This document shows positions 47,571 to 59,050 of a stretch of DNA of 64,000 bases, piece by piece. The position numbers and the translations under genes are program-made. The notes beneath the pieces are model-generated. The model was not told where the DNA came from, made no database searches, and saw nothing but the letters and a program-made list of their open reading frames with translations. The DNA lies in the NCBI RefSeq assembly GCF_021130785.1, contig NW_025777412.1, positions 50,169-114,168 of the forward strand, written 5' to 3'. Every line of letters begins with the position of its first letter. Within the stretch, counting starts at the first letter, position 1. This DNA comes from Homalodisca vitripennis. Lineage: Eukaryota; Arthropoda; Insecta; Hemiptera; Cicadellidae.

Positions 47571-48490
47571 TTTAAACAATCGTAGAATAATTGAAAATAA
47601 AGTTTAGTGTATTTTTGCATACTCTGGGTCAAGAATTTCTTTATGATATTTACAATTTGTATTTAACCAAATTAAATACATTTACATGAGTTGTCATGGA
47701 TAAATTACTGCGGAAAGAGGTGTCGTAGAAGAGTTGATACCATTCCATAAAATTATCTCATTGGGTCAGTTATTTGCCCATTTCTTGGAACACTTCTTTT
47801 TATAACAAAAGTTTAATGAACCCATTGAAGAAAATGCTGATTAGATTGGAAAAAACACGAATAAATCTATTTTCATATGTTTAATCATTGTTTTGTAAAA
47901 ACCCTATATATTATTAACTACGTTTGATCATAGTACACTACCGTAAATACGGAGGGAATGAAGGGGATAAAAGCCCCCCCCCCACCTCACACCCAAGAGT
48001 TATAATAATATATAACGAATTTTTATAATATAAATTCAACTTGCGTAGTCTATAACAGTTAAGAGTTTTGTTTCAACTAGGCCTATCAAATTTATTCCAT
48101 ACATATACTTACCCTGATATGCCCCCACCACTCTCCTAAAGTTCTACTTACTCTACTGGGTACCTAAAATTTCTATGAAAGCCTACGATTACCAAGCTAT
48201 TATAATTATAATTCCCAATTATTTATAATGACTCTTCGTGAAGGAACGTATCATTAATACATGTATACTTCTAGTCTATGTTGACACATGAAGGCCAGAA
48301 GACGTCTAACAAGTTATAGAATTTAATAAAATATAAAAAAATAAATAAAAGTCAGTACCAAATAGGAGTTTAAATTTCTTCAAAATTATATCCATTACCC
48401 AATTAGAATAGTCTCATTATCACTTCATTAATATATTATTTGTGAAAATTAACTTCTTCATTTTCATTGAGATGAATTGTTAATATTTGA
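47571..48490. other. AT-rich intergenic DNA, nothing recognised
   Basis: Contains a C10 run at 47,974-47,983. No gene recognised. Confidence 0.55.
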
Positions 48491-48571
48491 AAATAATGAA
48501 ATAATGAAATAATGAGTTTATTCCTCCACAAAAATACAGTTCGACAACAATCTACATTCTAGGAATATACA

Positions 48572-48598
48572 CTGCCACTTCATCCAGTAGTGTGGCAG
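48572..48598 (-). other. LINE B 3'-UTR stem-loop
   Basis: On the minus strand CTGCCAC pairs with GTGGCAG around the loop ACTACTGGATGAA. The loop core ACTACTGGA matches LINE A (CTACTGGA), but the stem bases differ on both strands, keeping the pairing. Confidence 0.75.
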
Positions 48599-48958
48599 CG
48601 CAATAATAGAAAAATAATGTTTATTAGCGAGAGTCCAAACTCTTCTTTATAGACTGCTCACTCCGTGCCGCCTGCTAATCACTGTACTTAATCTTATCAA
48701 TACAAATTGCCTTATTTGAATAATGTACTTGCGATTGATTAGATATTACAACTTAGTCGTGTTACTATATTAAGGAAACAAAATTTTTAACAGCGACAAA
48801 TATAGAAATAAATATAATACACATATACAAATAAATAATATAATAATGAGGTAATAAATAAATACACATACTATTTTACAGTTTAACAAAATAAATATAA
48901 ACGACGAGAAACCAAGAAATAAGCCAACATACAATGAATAATTATACAAGAGTATTGT

Positions 48959-49677
48959 TTAAGAAACTATTTTCAAATAACCATTTTTTTTCAACTTAAT
49001 ACTAAACAATTTTACTGTGCTACAGTCTTTAACTTCAGAAGGCAGTTGATTAAAGTATTTCGGCCCAACATATTTAAAAAGAATGTCTAAACAACGATTT
49101 CTTTACTTTAGGCGTTCTAAAAAAGTTTTGCACTAAGTTTCTCGTTCTATACATTAAATGGATTGTGCCTGTATTACCACTTCTTAAATAGAAGAGCCTT
49201 AGCACCTTAAACACAAAAAGATGTTGTAAAGGTAATAATCTTAGCTGACAGTATAGGGGAAAAGAACTTTCACGCTTCCGTTTTTGTAAAAATTATTCTA
49301 AAAAAATGGTTCTGAATAACACGTATTTTTTTTATTTTATATTTAAAAGTTCCTCCCCAGCATTGTATCGCATACTGCAGCCTAGAGTCAACTAGTGCAA
49401 AATATAGTGTTCTCAACAGCTTTTCACCACAAATATTTTTTAAAAAATAAAATTTTCGTAATGATGTTTTTAATTTTTTATATAAATAATTAATATGATT
49501 TTCCCACGTTAGTTTTGTATCTAAAAATACTCCAAGATATTTGAAGCTGTCTACTTTCCCTATACTTAGACAGTTACAATAATTAGTTTGAGGACAGTTT
49601 AGGATGTGGTACTTCAATTCAGATTGGAAATGAAAACTTCTAAAATCAAAATTTATATATTTAGTTTTGTTTAACAT
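48959..49677 (-). pseudogene. LINE B thumb and C-terminal domain
   Basis: The frame 49,677-49,270 has FKYLGVFLDTKLTWENHINY, SLRKFYFLKNICGEKLLRTL and DSRLQYAIQCWGGTFKYKIK, the usual post-RT region. After a stop, the tail domain continues in other frames (YRTRNLVQNFFRTPKVKKSL near 49,160-49,100; GPKYFNQLPSEVKDCSTVKL near 49,065-49,005) to a stop at 48,961-48,959. Confidence 0.87.
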
Positions 49678-49764
49678 TTATTTACATTTTATTACTATCG
49701 CACCAGATTCTTAAAATTGCCAGGTCTTCTGTTATTTGTCTCCAGAGCGGTAAAATATTTTTTT

Positions 49765-50484
49765 TCAGAAATAAAACAGAGCAATATCGTCCGCGAACGC
49801 GCTAGGGACGCCATTAAAATTAGACCCTAAAAGGTCATTAAAAAAAATCAAAAACAGAGTAGCCGACAGGACAGAGCCTTGCGGCACACCTGATTTCACA
49901 GAAAGGTGTGAACTAAAACTATTTTTAATTTGTACTTGTTGGGTTCTGCCCTGTAGAAAACTATTAAACCAATTTAGGGCTATTCCCCTTACTCCCAGTG
50001 CATCTAGTTTTCAGTAATAGTATTTTATAATTAACCAAGTCAAATGCTTTTTTGAAATCTATAAATAAACCGGTGGACTTGTTTCCTTCATTAAGGTTTG
50101 TGTAAATGTAGTCCGTAACCTCAACAAGAGCATCCTCGGTTGGACTTCCTTTCCTAAAACCGTACTGTCTACTGCTAAAAATAATTTTTATTATCAAGAT
50201 AATTTATGAGCCAATTTTTCAATAAGTTTTTCGATTATTTTGGAGAAAACTGACAACAAGCTGATAGGTCTTAGATTATCTAATTTTTTACTAAAGCTTT
50301 TTTTGAAAATAGGAACAACAACACTGCTTTTTTAAAATTTCGGGAAAAACTCCCTCCGAAAAACTTAGATTTATAATGAAAAAACAATACCGGAGAAATA
50401 ACTTCCGCGATGTTTTTTATTAAAAAAAGGAATTAAAACTGTCAAAACCAGAGGATTTCTTATTTTTAATGTGATTTATTATAT
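49765..50484 (-). pseudogene. LINE B reverse transcriptase relic
   Basis: RT motifs are spread over several frames: NKKSSGFDSF near 50,440, LDNLRPISLLSVFSKIIEKL near 50,280-50,220, then RQYGFRKGSPTEDALVEVTD and GLFIDFKKAFDLVNY in the frame 50,197-49,964, and after a frameshift VKSGVPQGSVLSATLFLIFF and the catalytic FADD box at 49,797-49,786, stopping at 49,767-49,765. Motif A here (IDFKKAFDLVN) is closer to the usual family form than in LINE A (NDFCKAFDLVN). Confidence 0.9.
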
Positions 50485-51089
50485 TTAAAATTTCGTTGGG
50501 GGTTGTTGGCATAATAAAAAAAAAGAATCACAACTTTGCTCTAAATTTAAAGCAGGGACTGCACTGTCGTGAAGGTCAACACAGGAATGTACCGATATAA
50601 AGTATTTGTTTATCTCTTCTTCTGCAACTGTTTGTGGGTCTGAAACAGTTAGCCCGTTATCTAATTCTATTTCACTAACACCTACTTTCGCATGGTCACC
50701 ACTTAACTGGTTTATTACCTTCCACTGCCTTGAAATATCGCCATTACAGTTTTTCAATTTGTTTAGCGTAATATCGATTTTTAGCGTTATCTATTTCATT
50801 AGCTAATTCAATACAAAACTTCTGAAAAATAGTTTTTTAAACAAACGATCGTAAGGCCTTTTATTGTAAATTTTATAAAGTTTGTTTTCTTCTCTTAAAT
50901 TTATTTAATAGTTTTTCATTAATCCAAGGACTTATAGACCTTGCTTTGTCTAACTGAGTTTTTACACTAGCCCTAATCTTATAACTACCAACAGTTTCAC
51001 CTAAAATACTATGAAACATATTAAAACAACTGTGTTTACATCTACCAAACTATAACAACAATTCCAGTCAGTATTTTGCAATTTGCGTT
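50485..51089 (-). pseudogene. LINE B linker region
   Basis: Readable pieces are ARSISPWINEKLLNKFKREE near 50,935-50,880 and the open frame 50,757-50,485 with NCNGDISRQWKVINQLSGDH, EIELDNGLTVSDPQTVAEEE and INKYFISVH. This region precedes the RT in CR1/Jockey ORF2 and aligns with 27,178-27,800 of LINE A. Confidence 0.8.
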
Positions 51090-51600
51090 TTAACAATACA
51101 TAATCAATATAACAAAGCGCTCTTTAGAGATCTCAGGTGTTTTTAATTTACAATACTGATCCATTTTCAAGCCTAGTAAGCAGTGGTCTGTTAAACCTGT
51201 GTCCAGAACTGCACTTTGAAATATGTTCAACAGTCTATGCCTTATAAAAATGTGGTCAATGCAAGTTTTTGATATTTCTGTAATTCGGGTTGGTTTATTA
51301 ATAAACTGTTTAAAACCGTGACTAGTAAGAAGGCTTAAATAATTCTGAGTAATTTGGTTATGCTCAAGAATATTGATATTCACATCACCAATTATAATTG
51401 TATAATGCGATAGTTGAGGTAAAAAATTGCTTAATTCATCCAAAAAGTTTTTTTTCAGAATAATTATGAAGTCTGTAAATGCAGAATAAATTAAAATATA
51501 AATCATTTAATTTTACATTAACCAACACCGAGTCTACACTATTGAAATTTATTTCAAGTTGTGAAATTTACAATTCAATTTATTTACACCGATGGGATTA
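51090..51600 (-). pseudogene. LINE B endonuclease relic
   Basis: A 138-codon frame (51,506-51,090) carries the C-terminal half of an EEP-family endonuclease: TIIIGDVNINIL, INKPTRITEISKTCIDHIFI and DTGLTDHCLLGL. Upstream, in another frame, NSVDSVLVNVKLNDLYFNLF then CIYR is readable (about 51,545-51,480), so a frameshift lies near 51,480. The N-terminal part of the domain is missing. Confidence 0.87.
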
Positions 51601-53531
51601 TAAAACACAAAGGAGTAGAGGAAATATTAAGGTAATTTTATAAAGTAAGCAGTTTATCAATTAGGTGGGTTGATTACTGCGATCATAATATTTCGCCTAA
51701 TTTGCAAGAATAAATGCAAGAAAAGTCATAACTTTCTTTCTTGCGGAAGAGCGATGAAATGTCTGTGAATAAACACATTTTGTTTGTTTCACGCTCAACT
51801 ATTTTGCTACTATAACATGTTTATATTTGATCAGCGTTCCTTACTTTATATAAGAAAGTACATTGCATAATATTTAGTAGTACCTAATGAAACAATTTGA
51901 TATTTTACATAAAGTATAATCAAAAATACCAACCTTAATTATTAAAAAATTTATTTTGTAAGAAGCATCTTTGAAGAGTATTTACCATAGGAGTATCTCT
52001 AATGAATCTTGTTTTACCTCGAAGGTTTCAGTTATGTTGTGATCAAAGATTATTATAACCTGACAAATAACTTCGAAGCAAGTGTCCACAACCAATGAAT
52101 GTAATAAATTATCGATAGTCTGTAAGTCCACACTCTAGATGTATTCGTTCTACAACATTACCGATGTTTAGCCTCCATCGAAATCGGTAACTCTTGCAAA
52201 CCGTTTGTAAAGAAATTTTATAGTAAATGAATTTCTCGTTTATGAAAAAACATCTACATTTGTTTTAAATAACAGGCGAGATTATTCATTTAGATTGTGT
52301 TTACCTGGAGATGATCTATAAAGACTGAAAATTGGTTCACTTGGGCTTTGATTGTTTATTGTTCACTTAGGACAATAAGCTGAGGAAACCCTTCATAAAA
52401 CTTCGTCTTAAAAGGACCTTTTTGCCTGCATCCAGAGTGATAGGATTTTCAGGATGGGTAATGTTAGCGGTACCAAACTCTTCCCTCCAAAGCTCTAGGG
52501 TAAGGTATTCCCTCATGTCAATACTAGTAACAGATTTCAACCTAAGGGAGTTTCGCCCACTACCACAGTCATACTTCGCAGTAGATTATATCTATCGATC
52601 TACCCTTTTACACAAATATCTCGACTTCGGAACTGAGTCGCTCCTTAATCATAGACAGGGTTGCCCAAATGTGCCACACCAGTTCTTGCTGTTCTGAGAG
52701 TAAGTTAAATAATTTGAAGGTGTAACCCAGCGAGAATTGAACTCTTAATAGGTTTGAAATATCTTTACGCGAAACTAAATATTCAATTCTATTAAATAAA
52801 AGTGTATATATATTTCATATATATATATATATATATATTTACAGAAACGAGGCACTTGATGGTATTGTGTTATACAACGGTCTGTGTATATCCATCAAAC
52901 TCTCTATTTAAACCTTAATATAACCATATTATGACATTTTTCTGAGCATACATTTATGTTTTAACACTTGCTTGATAAACGTATGCTAATCTTGTTTTAT
53001 TTATGAAAACTTTTGTCCACATGCTAGTCCGTAATAAAAGCGGCCGATGTTGGTCCTTTTTGTACACTTTACAACTAAGAGGCAAATGTTGGTCCGGTGT
53101 CGTGTTATTGGTGGTAGGGGAAAGTGGGAAAGAAACCTCTTTACGAATATTAAAATTGCATTAAAATGTTTGATACATCGTCAATATTCTCCGTAATAAA
53201 GTATTCGTTTTGAATAAATCGTTTAACTTGTCATCATTTTCAATCCTGTTTATTGTTATTGAATTTTAAAAATCGGTAAAAATTCATTTTTTCAATTCTT
53301 AAGAAAATAAATAATAATAATGCAATGCGTAATATAAAATTTTGTATTCAATATTACAGTACATGTTTTTAAGTGCTCTAATGTTAATACAACATTGTAA
53401 GTACCACGGATAATAAAATTTCAATATAAACTCATCGATTAAGTCATTACAATTTCTTCAATTGTATGAATTAAAGCTTTGCAGTCCAATCAGGTACAAT
53501 CCATATCTAAAATATAAAGCCTAAAGTAAAA
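51601..53531. other. Intergenic DNA, nothing firm
   Basis: Includes a less AT-rich stretch at 52,400-52,750, open for 91 codons on the plus strand (52,422-52,697). On the minus strand about 40 codons near 52,540-52,420 are also open. Neither resembles a family I can name. A TA tract lies at 52,804-52,839. Confidence 0.5.
52804..52839. repeat. (TA)n microsatellite
   Basis: Two alternating TA tracts split by TTTCA. Confidence 0.9.
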
Positions 53532-53841
53532 GACGCGTGTGGTTAAAGTATTACCTGATTTCTCCAAATAATCCAGGAAGCTTAAGTATTAGAAGAAGGT
53601 TATGTAGGTCAGGATAGAATCAAAGTGGTTGCCAAGTGACAGGTGGAACATGACATCGCATGTCTGACAGAGATGATTGAACTGCTCCACCCCAATCATC
53701 ATTCACTTGTTCTATGCACCAGTTACTCAGTACCAATGCCAGTACGAGTGTAAACGCAACAGTTGTACCACAAATACGTAAACTGTGAAAATAAGTTCTC
53801 ATAAATAGTAAAGTGTATGTAATAAATAACGGTTATTTCCA
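53532..53841 (+). repeat. Dispersed repeat family, copy 2
   Basis: Counterpart of 47,266-47,570, with GACAGGTGGAACATGACATC at 53,638, GAACTGCTCCACC and CCAGTTACTCAG in the same order. A 60-codon minus frame across it (53,620-53,802) is not open in copy 1 and is taken as chance. Confidence 0.7.
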
Positions 53842-54794
53842 GACGGCATTGGTTGTTCTGCTCTTTACCTGCAACCGAAAAAAGTAACCATCAAGGTAAA
53901 AGATCTACAATCTCGAAATCACGTTAAAATTTCGTCACAATTTCATACTCAATTTCAAGTCCTATATGTAATAAGATTAATATTTAGTAAATCTTTAGTA
54001 CGATGAGTGCTGATAAGGGTTTCTTATTGAATGCATTGTATTCAAAATATTCATTCCATAATGGAATTTAAATAGCAATAATTATTTGCTAAATTACACA
54101 ATTTGAACATTCCCAGCACATATGTATTACGGGTCAAGATTTATTTAGTTACAGACTGAAAGTACTATAAAGCAATTAACGCTTGGCTAGGTAAAGTACA
54201 CAAAGCTGATGTGTTAGTTATTGTCATTACTTTAGCTCATTACACGAAATGAAATAATTTGAACTTTTGGAGTGAACATGATAAACTAGAAGTTGTTCAT
54301 AATACTACTCATGGAGGGGCAATATTGAACAATATCAGAAACTTTGATGAGGGTGGAAGTTCAATATGAGTGTCCTCACAGCATTGCTTAGTTGTAAATC
54401 AATTTATATTTAAATTCGGTGTGTGTGTAATCAATCAGCACCATAGTATTTTTGGAAGGGAGATTACTGTAAACAGTAATAATGCGCTCAAGTATTGTTT
54501 ACTTGTTTAAAACTTTAGTGATAACAAATTGAAGATAAAATATATTTTTTTAGATCGGATTGTAAATAGAACACGCTATTCATATTATATCTCATTTTAT
54601 TTCTTGATTTCAAGCAATTATATTATATGAAAATTGTATAAATATATAATAATTTTTATATCAATCACAAATACGCTCTAGCAATTAATGCCATTAATAA
54701 CATGTTTATGTTGTGGTGTTTACGAAATAAAAGAGTAAGTCCATGAGCACCTGTCACATAAACGTAATAGAAATTATTTAGGTGGATAAAATTG

Positions 54795-54820
<26 letters not shown>
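54795..54820. repeat. T26 homopolymer
   Basis: An uninterrupted run of T. It could be the reverse of a retroelement poly-A tail, but no element is seen to its right. Confidence 0.9.
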
Positions 54821-54825
<5 letters not shown>

Positions 54826-54906
54826 TGTGCGGACCAATTTAAAATAATAGTCTAAGAGCAAGGTTCCTTTTATTCCAAATACTATTCACCTGAATTTGGC
54901 AATAAA

Positions 54907-54959
54907 AATAATACTATTATTATTATTATTTTTTGTTATTATAATTATTATTATTATTT
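54907..54959. repeat. (ATT)n microsatellite
   Basis: Imperfect ATT/TTA triplet repeats with a TTTTTTG interruption. Confidence 0.9.
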
Positions 54960-55256
54960 CTTTGTTTGCTGGACAGACAAAGCTCAATTATTCAGAAACA
55001 TAAGTTATCCTACAGGATAGCCTTGTTATGTATGTGTCAGCCAACGACATAAACCTATAGAGATTCTTACTTGGGATTCAATCTTAATAATGTATGTGAT
55101 AGTAAAACTAGCTACATCATATAACTGACATGGATCAGAATAATTTCCTTTACTGACTAAATTTACTAATATTTTGAACAATTTAAGTATATTTCAACTA
55201 ACCAGTAGTATATTTAAACAATTTCAGTAGGCATATGTGGAATGGTTGACGATATA

Positions 55257-55728
55257 CAGGGTGTTTGAAAAGTAAGGGTACGGCTTAATATTTTAAAAAC
55301 CATAGGAGATAAACATCTATAAACTTTGGCACCGTGTCATATAGCTATTGGTAAACTATTTTTCCTTGCTATTACCATGACATGCAACCATGGGGGGACG
55401 GCCCACAGAGGAAAACATGAAAGCTTAAATTGAAGCATGGGTCGAGTGATACCTCATTTGAAAGAGCTCACTTAGTAGAGTTGAATGTCGCAAAACCGCA
55501 TCTCAAAAGGTTTATCCAATCAATAAATGCGGGTTGTTTTAGGTACACATTGTGAAGTACATTATGCGCCTGCCATTTCTGACTGGATCGTCGTATTCTG
55601 ATGCGGTTGGCGGCGTTTCACTCTACTAACCAATGTTTTTTTCACTGACTTTTTTTAATTAGCAAATTATGTCATAAATTTATAACACAATAAATACCGA
55701 TGTTTTTCATACTTTTCAAAACACCCTG
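55257..55728. mobile_element. 472-bp MITE with CAGGGTG ends and TA duplication
   Basis: The left end reads CAGGGTGTTTGAAAAGTAAG and the right end, reverse complemented, CAGGGTGTTTTGAAAAGTAT, a near-identical terminal inverted repeat with one extra T. TA dinucleotides flank both ends (55,255-55,256 and 55,729-55,730), the target duplication of Tc1/mariner-like transposases. The interior has no transposase frame, so the element is non-autonomous. It is less AT-rich than its surroundings. Confidence 0.88.
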
Positions 55729-55730
55729 TA

Positions 55731-57693
55731 TAATAATGAGTTGTGTGACAAACGCAACATGTTAAGGTATAGCCTTAAAATTGCTATGGAAAAAGTATAA
55801 AGTTTCTTGCACTGCTCTTTCATTGTTTATATTGAGCGATGTCAGCAGGAGATTATGATACTATATGATAGTAATTCAGATTTATGATGCTAAGCAATCT
55901 CATTCCTTGTATTTTAGTACTAGATTCAAGCTTTGTATACTAGTGATAAAAATAGGCATTTTATGATGCAGAAAAAGTGCTTTATGGGCATATAAACGCT
56001 ATTTTGTGGACCAGATAACGTAATATTTACATATATTTCTAATAGTAATGAAAAGTTTTTGTCATTATATTTTTATTATATATTACCATACAAAAGTAAA
56101 TTAATTACCATATAAACATTAATTTCATTTACACAACATAAAATTTTTAGATTATTTTTTGTATTTGTATAACAAGAGGGAAGTTTATCATCAAAATAAT
56201 TGTAATTACTTGTATAAATTTGCTGAATTGTGTTCTCTCAAAGAAAGAGAGGCAAGAGCAATGCACGAGCTTAAGCTTAAAATGGGCCTGGCCTCTCCTT
56301 TATTACAAAATAAAGATTTTTGGGTTTTTTTAAATTTTATTCACCTATGAGAGCTACATCAGGTATACGAGTACTTAAGAGAGAATGAACTGAACTGTTT
56401 TCAACCACTAATTTAATTTTTTTTTATTACTATAATTTGTCTAGTTAATTTTTTTTTTGTGATAGATCTGCTGACTAAACAGTCTGATGTTATGAAATAA
56501 AAATAATTTTTTGTCGATCTGCCAATCTTATTGGTTTAAATTATATTTCCATAACCGTAAAATGTTGACTAAAACTTTAGTTATATTTTAGCTGTACATT
56601 TTTATAAGACGGACTTACTGCTCTCTACGTTTGAGCTCTTCCTTTGGACCAGAAAGAACCATCTACTAAGATTCAAACCTGTAGAACCATTTTATCAGAA
56701 GCTATTGCGCAGACATGCAGACAGAACAAAGACGTGGTTTCAAAGACCCTGCCGAAGCCCTAATAAAGATATTATTAACTTCATGATGTTGAAATTTTCC
56801 TGTTGTAAGGAATTTTTTCTTTGCATATAAAAATGTTTGTATATGTACCGGCCGGGTTACCAATGATACGTCTCGTACTACAGCGATTTAAAATATAATT
56901 TTGTTTAACGATATAACTTTATAATAGCATATTTTATTGTAAATTCCTTTATATTAAATTCCTTATAATATCTCTTTCGTTGGTTTTATTAAGTATTTGA
57001 TGTAAATATCTAGTACTGATATTTCCTACAAGGCATATGGTTTATTGTAATTCAAAGATTCCTCTTGCATAGATTTCCTCAATAGATTGTAACTTGCTTA
57101 AATTCCTCTAGGTAAAACACGATACCTATATCACTAAGAGCTGGAATGTAATTTGAATCGAATACGGAATGGAACAAGAAAAGCCACAGTTATATTGCAC
57201 TAATGGCGGTGTAGCGTGAGCTGGCCGGAGAAAACAAACAAACCTTCTCTTTATCAGGGGATGAGATTTCGTGAAAGTGTTTTTTATAATTCTCACGTTA
57301 CTATTTAGTAACGTGTGTATAAATGCATTAAGAAATATACAGAATTAATAAACATATATCCCAATCACTGATTGGTTAAAGCATATTTTTGTATTAAAAT
57401 GTATACAGAGAAGAGCTACCCAGAAAAGAATTGAGTTGCCGGAATTTTTATTCTAAACATATTTTCTGCCTTAATTCCAATACATAACCAATTATATAAT
57501 TCTTTTACATTGATCTTCCGATCATTTAATTTTCTTTTTTATTCTCTCCAATTTATTATGTACATTCCAATAAACATTTATGGTTATATTATCATTAAGA
57601 GAATGGTTTTGTGTTCCAACCGTATTTATTTTCCTCACATGATTTATTTTATACTTTATTCTTCCAATTTAATTGCCATAAAAATCTATTCTA
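55731..57693. other. AT-rich intergenic DNA, nothing recognised
   Basis: Frames at 56,159-56,350 and 57,510-57,719 are AT-rich and show no family signature. Confidence 0.5.
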
Positions 57694-57930
57694 ATATGAG
57701 AATAATGAGAGAAGAATAATGAGAATAGTAGTTTATTATTTCATATAAATATTAATACATAGATTTCATCAGTAAATTCTTATGTGTAGCCTAATCACAT
57801 ATCCAGTTACGTGATTAGATATGCGAATCAATACAAACGAAATAAAATACGTTTTGAGTTTCAGATCACTCTAAAATAATTCTGGTCATTCTCCAATGAG
57901 CCTGAAACTACATTAAAATTCACAATCATA
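57694..57930 (-). mobile_element. 3' fragment of the LINE A/B family
   Basis: On the minus strand it matches the LINE A 3' UTR in order: GTAGTTTCAGGC, a TTGGAGAATGACCAG block (LINE A: CTCGGAGAGTGGCCAG), a GAACTCAAAA-like piece, the stem-loop at 57,791-57,818, then AATAAACTACTATTCTCATT and a repeated CTCATTATTCT-type tail. No coding part remains, so it is a strongly 5'-truncated copy, as usual for LINEs. Confidence 0.8.
57791..57818 (-). other. Third copy of the LINE 3' stem-loop
   Basis: CTAATCAC and GTGATTAG pair (8 bp) around GTAACTGGATAT on the minus strand; the ACTGGA core is shared with both LINEs. Confidence 0.7.
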
Positions 57931-58904
57931 ATTAACATTTAAAAAGAAAAGCTACAGTATCCGCATAATATATCTTTCCGTTATGCAATAAAATAAATTA
58001 ATATGAAAACAAATAATACACATTTTCACATCTACAGATTATTTATAAGTACTGTATATACAACAAATAATTTTGACAATCAGTATCATGTTAATAGTTA
58101 CTTAATATCATACATACTCAAAAAAAACATTAGTCCAATGCTGACTACGTTATTTTAATTGTAGATATGTATTTTTCCTTAATAGAATTCTTTTTGTTTC
58201 TTCTGTAGTTAATGTTCCACTCTTTCCATTTTTTTAAGCTTCTTTCAGATTATTAATGTATACTTTAGCTAGGTAGTGCTTTAATGTCGAATAAATGGAA
58301 TTTCAGCGTTTACAACGTTTGTTCTTTCACTAAATATTCATCAATTTCTATACTCCATATTGACTCCACTACAACTTCTATGTTAGCTTCAGTTTAGTGT
58401 TGAGATAGTGAACCCAGAGCGATCAATTCTGCCAAGGGCGCCTTTGTCAAAAAGGCAGTTTGCTGATTTGCATTACTGTCTATTATTTAAATATCCATAA
58501 TCCTGGTTTTTAACATAATTGTATAGAATAATATTACAATAGCTATTAACAAGCTATATTCATGGATATATTATACTAATTACGTATTAAATATATGGAA
58601 GTGCAAAAGACTTTGTTGCATAATAAAATGTTATAATTAATTATACGGATCCTACAGAGCTTTTAAGAAAATTTGGTTTCGTTTTTGAAAAAATGTGCAA
58701 TAACTCTTGCTAGAATAGTCCTAGAGATTAAAAACATAGCTTTCTCTTGATACAGTGTTCTTTGTACAGGGTAAAAACTGACTAATTTCCAGCTCTATTT
58801 TCTCAATTTTAATTTGTATACGAGTATGCAATAAATATTAAAAATATTAAAAAGACTTTTGTTTTCAAATAGTACCTATACACATAAATAACAATTGTAA
58901 ATTG

Positions 58905-59050
58905 GGCAATCTGCATGTCTGTCTGTCTGCCCGTCTGTGCGATACACTTTTGAAACACTTAGAGACTTAAAACTTGGTGCATCGGTTTTTTTTTGGTCAA
59001 AGTAAGAACTGTATTGATTTTCGGTTTCAAATATAGAAGTGCTGTACGTC
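58905..59050 (+). repeat. Dispersed GTCTGTCTGTCTGCCCGTCT-type repeat
   Basis: Begins TGGGCAATCTGCATGTCTGT and continues CTGTCTGCCCGTCTGTGCGA, then TTGAAACACTTAGAGACTTA and AAACTTGGTGCATCGG. It resembles the element at 37,441-37,620. The edges are approximate. Confidence 0.5.

Larger units (their letters stand above)
48491..51600 (-). mobile_element. LINE B: decayed CR1/Jockey-type retrotransposon
   Basis: A minus-strand relative of LINE A with endonuclease, linker, reverse transcriptase, C-terminal domain and 3' UTR, in that order from 51,600 down to 48,491. No ORF1 is found and the 5' end is truncated at or before about 51,600. Multiple frameshifts and stops mean it is dead. The 3' end carries a stem-loop (48,572-48,598), a GGAGGAATAAACTCATTATT end and a tail of three 8-bp CATTATTT units (48,491-48,516). 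Such short tandem tails are typical of CR1/L2-like LINEs, whereas Jockey elements usually end in poly-A. Confidence 0.9.
53842..55254. other. AT-rich intergenic DNA with simple repeats
   Basis: Contains a T26 run at 54,795-54,820 and an ATT/TTA triplet tract at 54,907-54,959. No gene recognised. Confidence 0.6.

Noticed and set aside
52725..52785. Second tRNA-like sequence (GAGAATTGAACTC resembles a T arm)
   Set aside because: No A box or acceptor stem found, and the stem is only three pairs.
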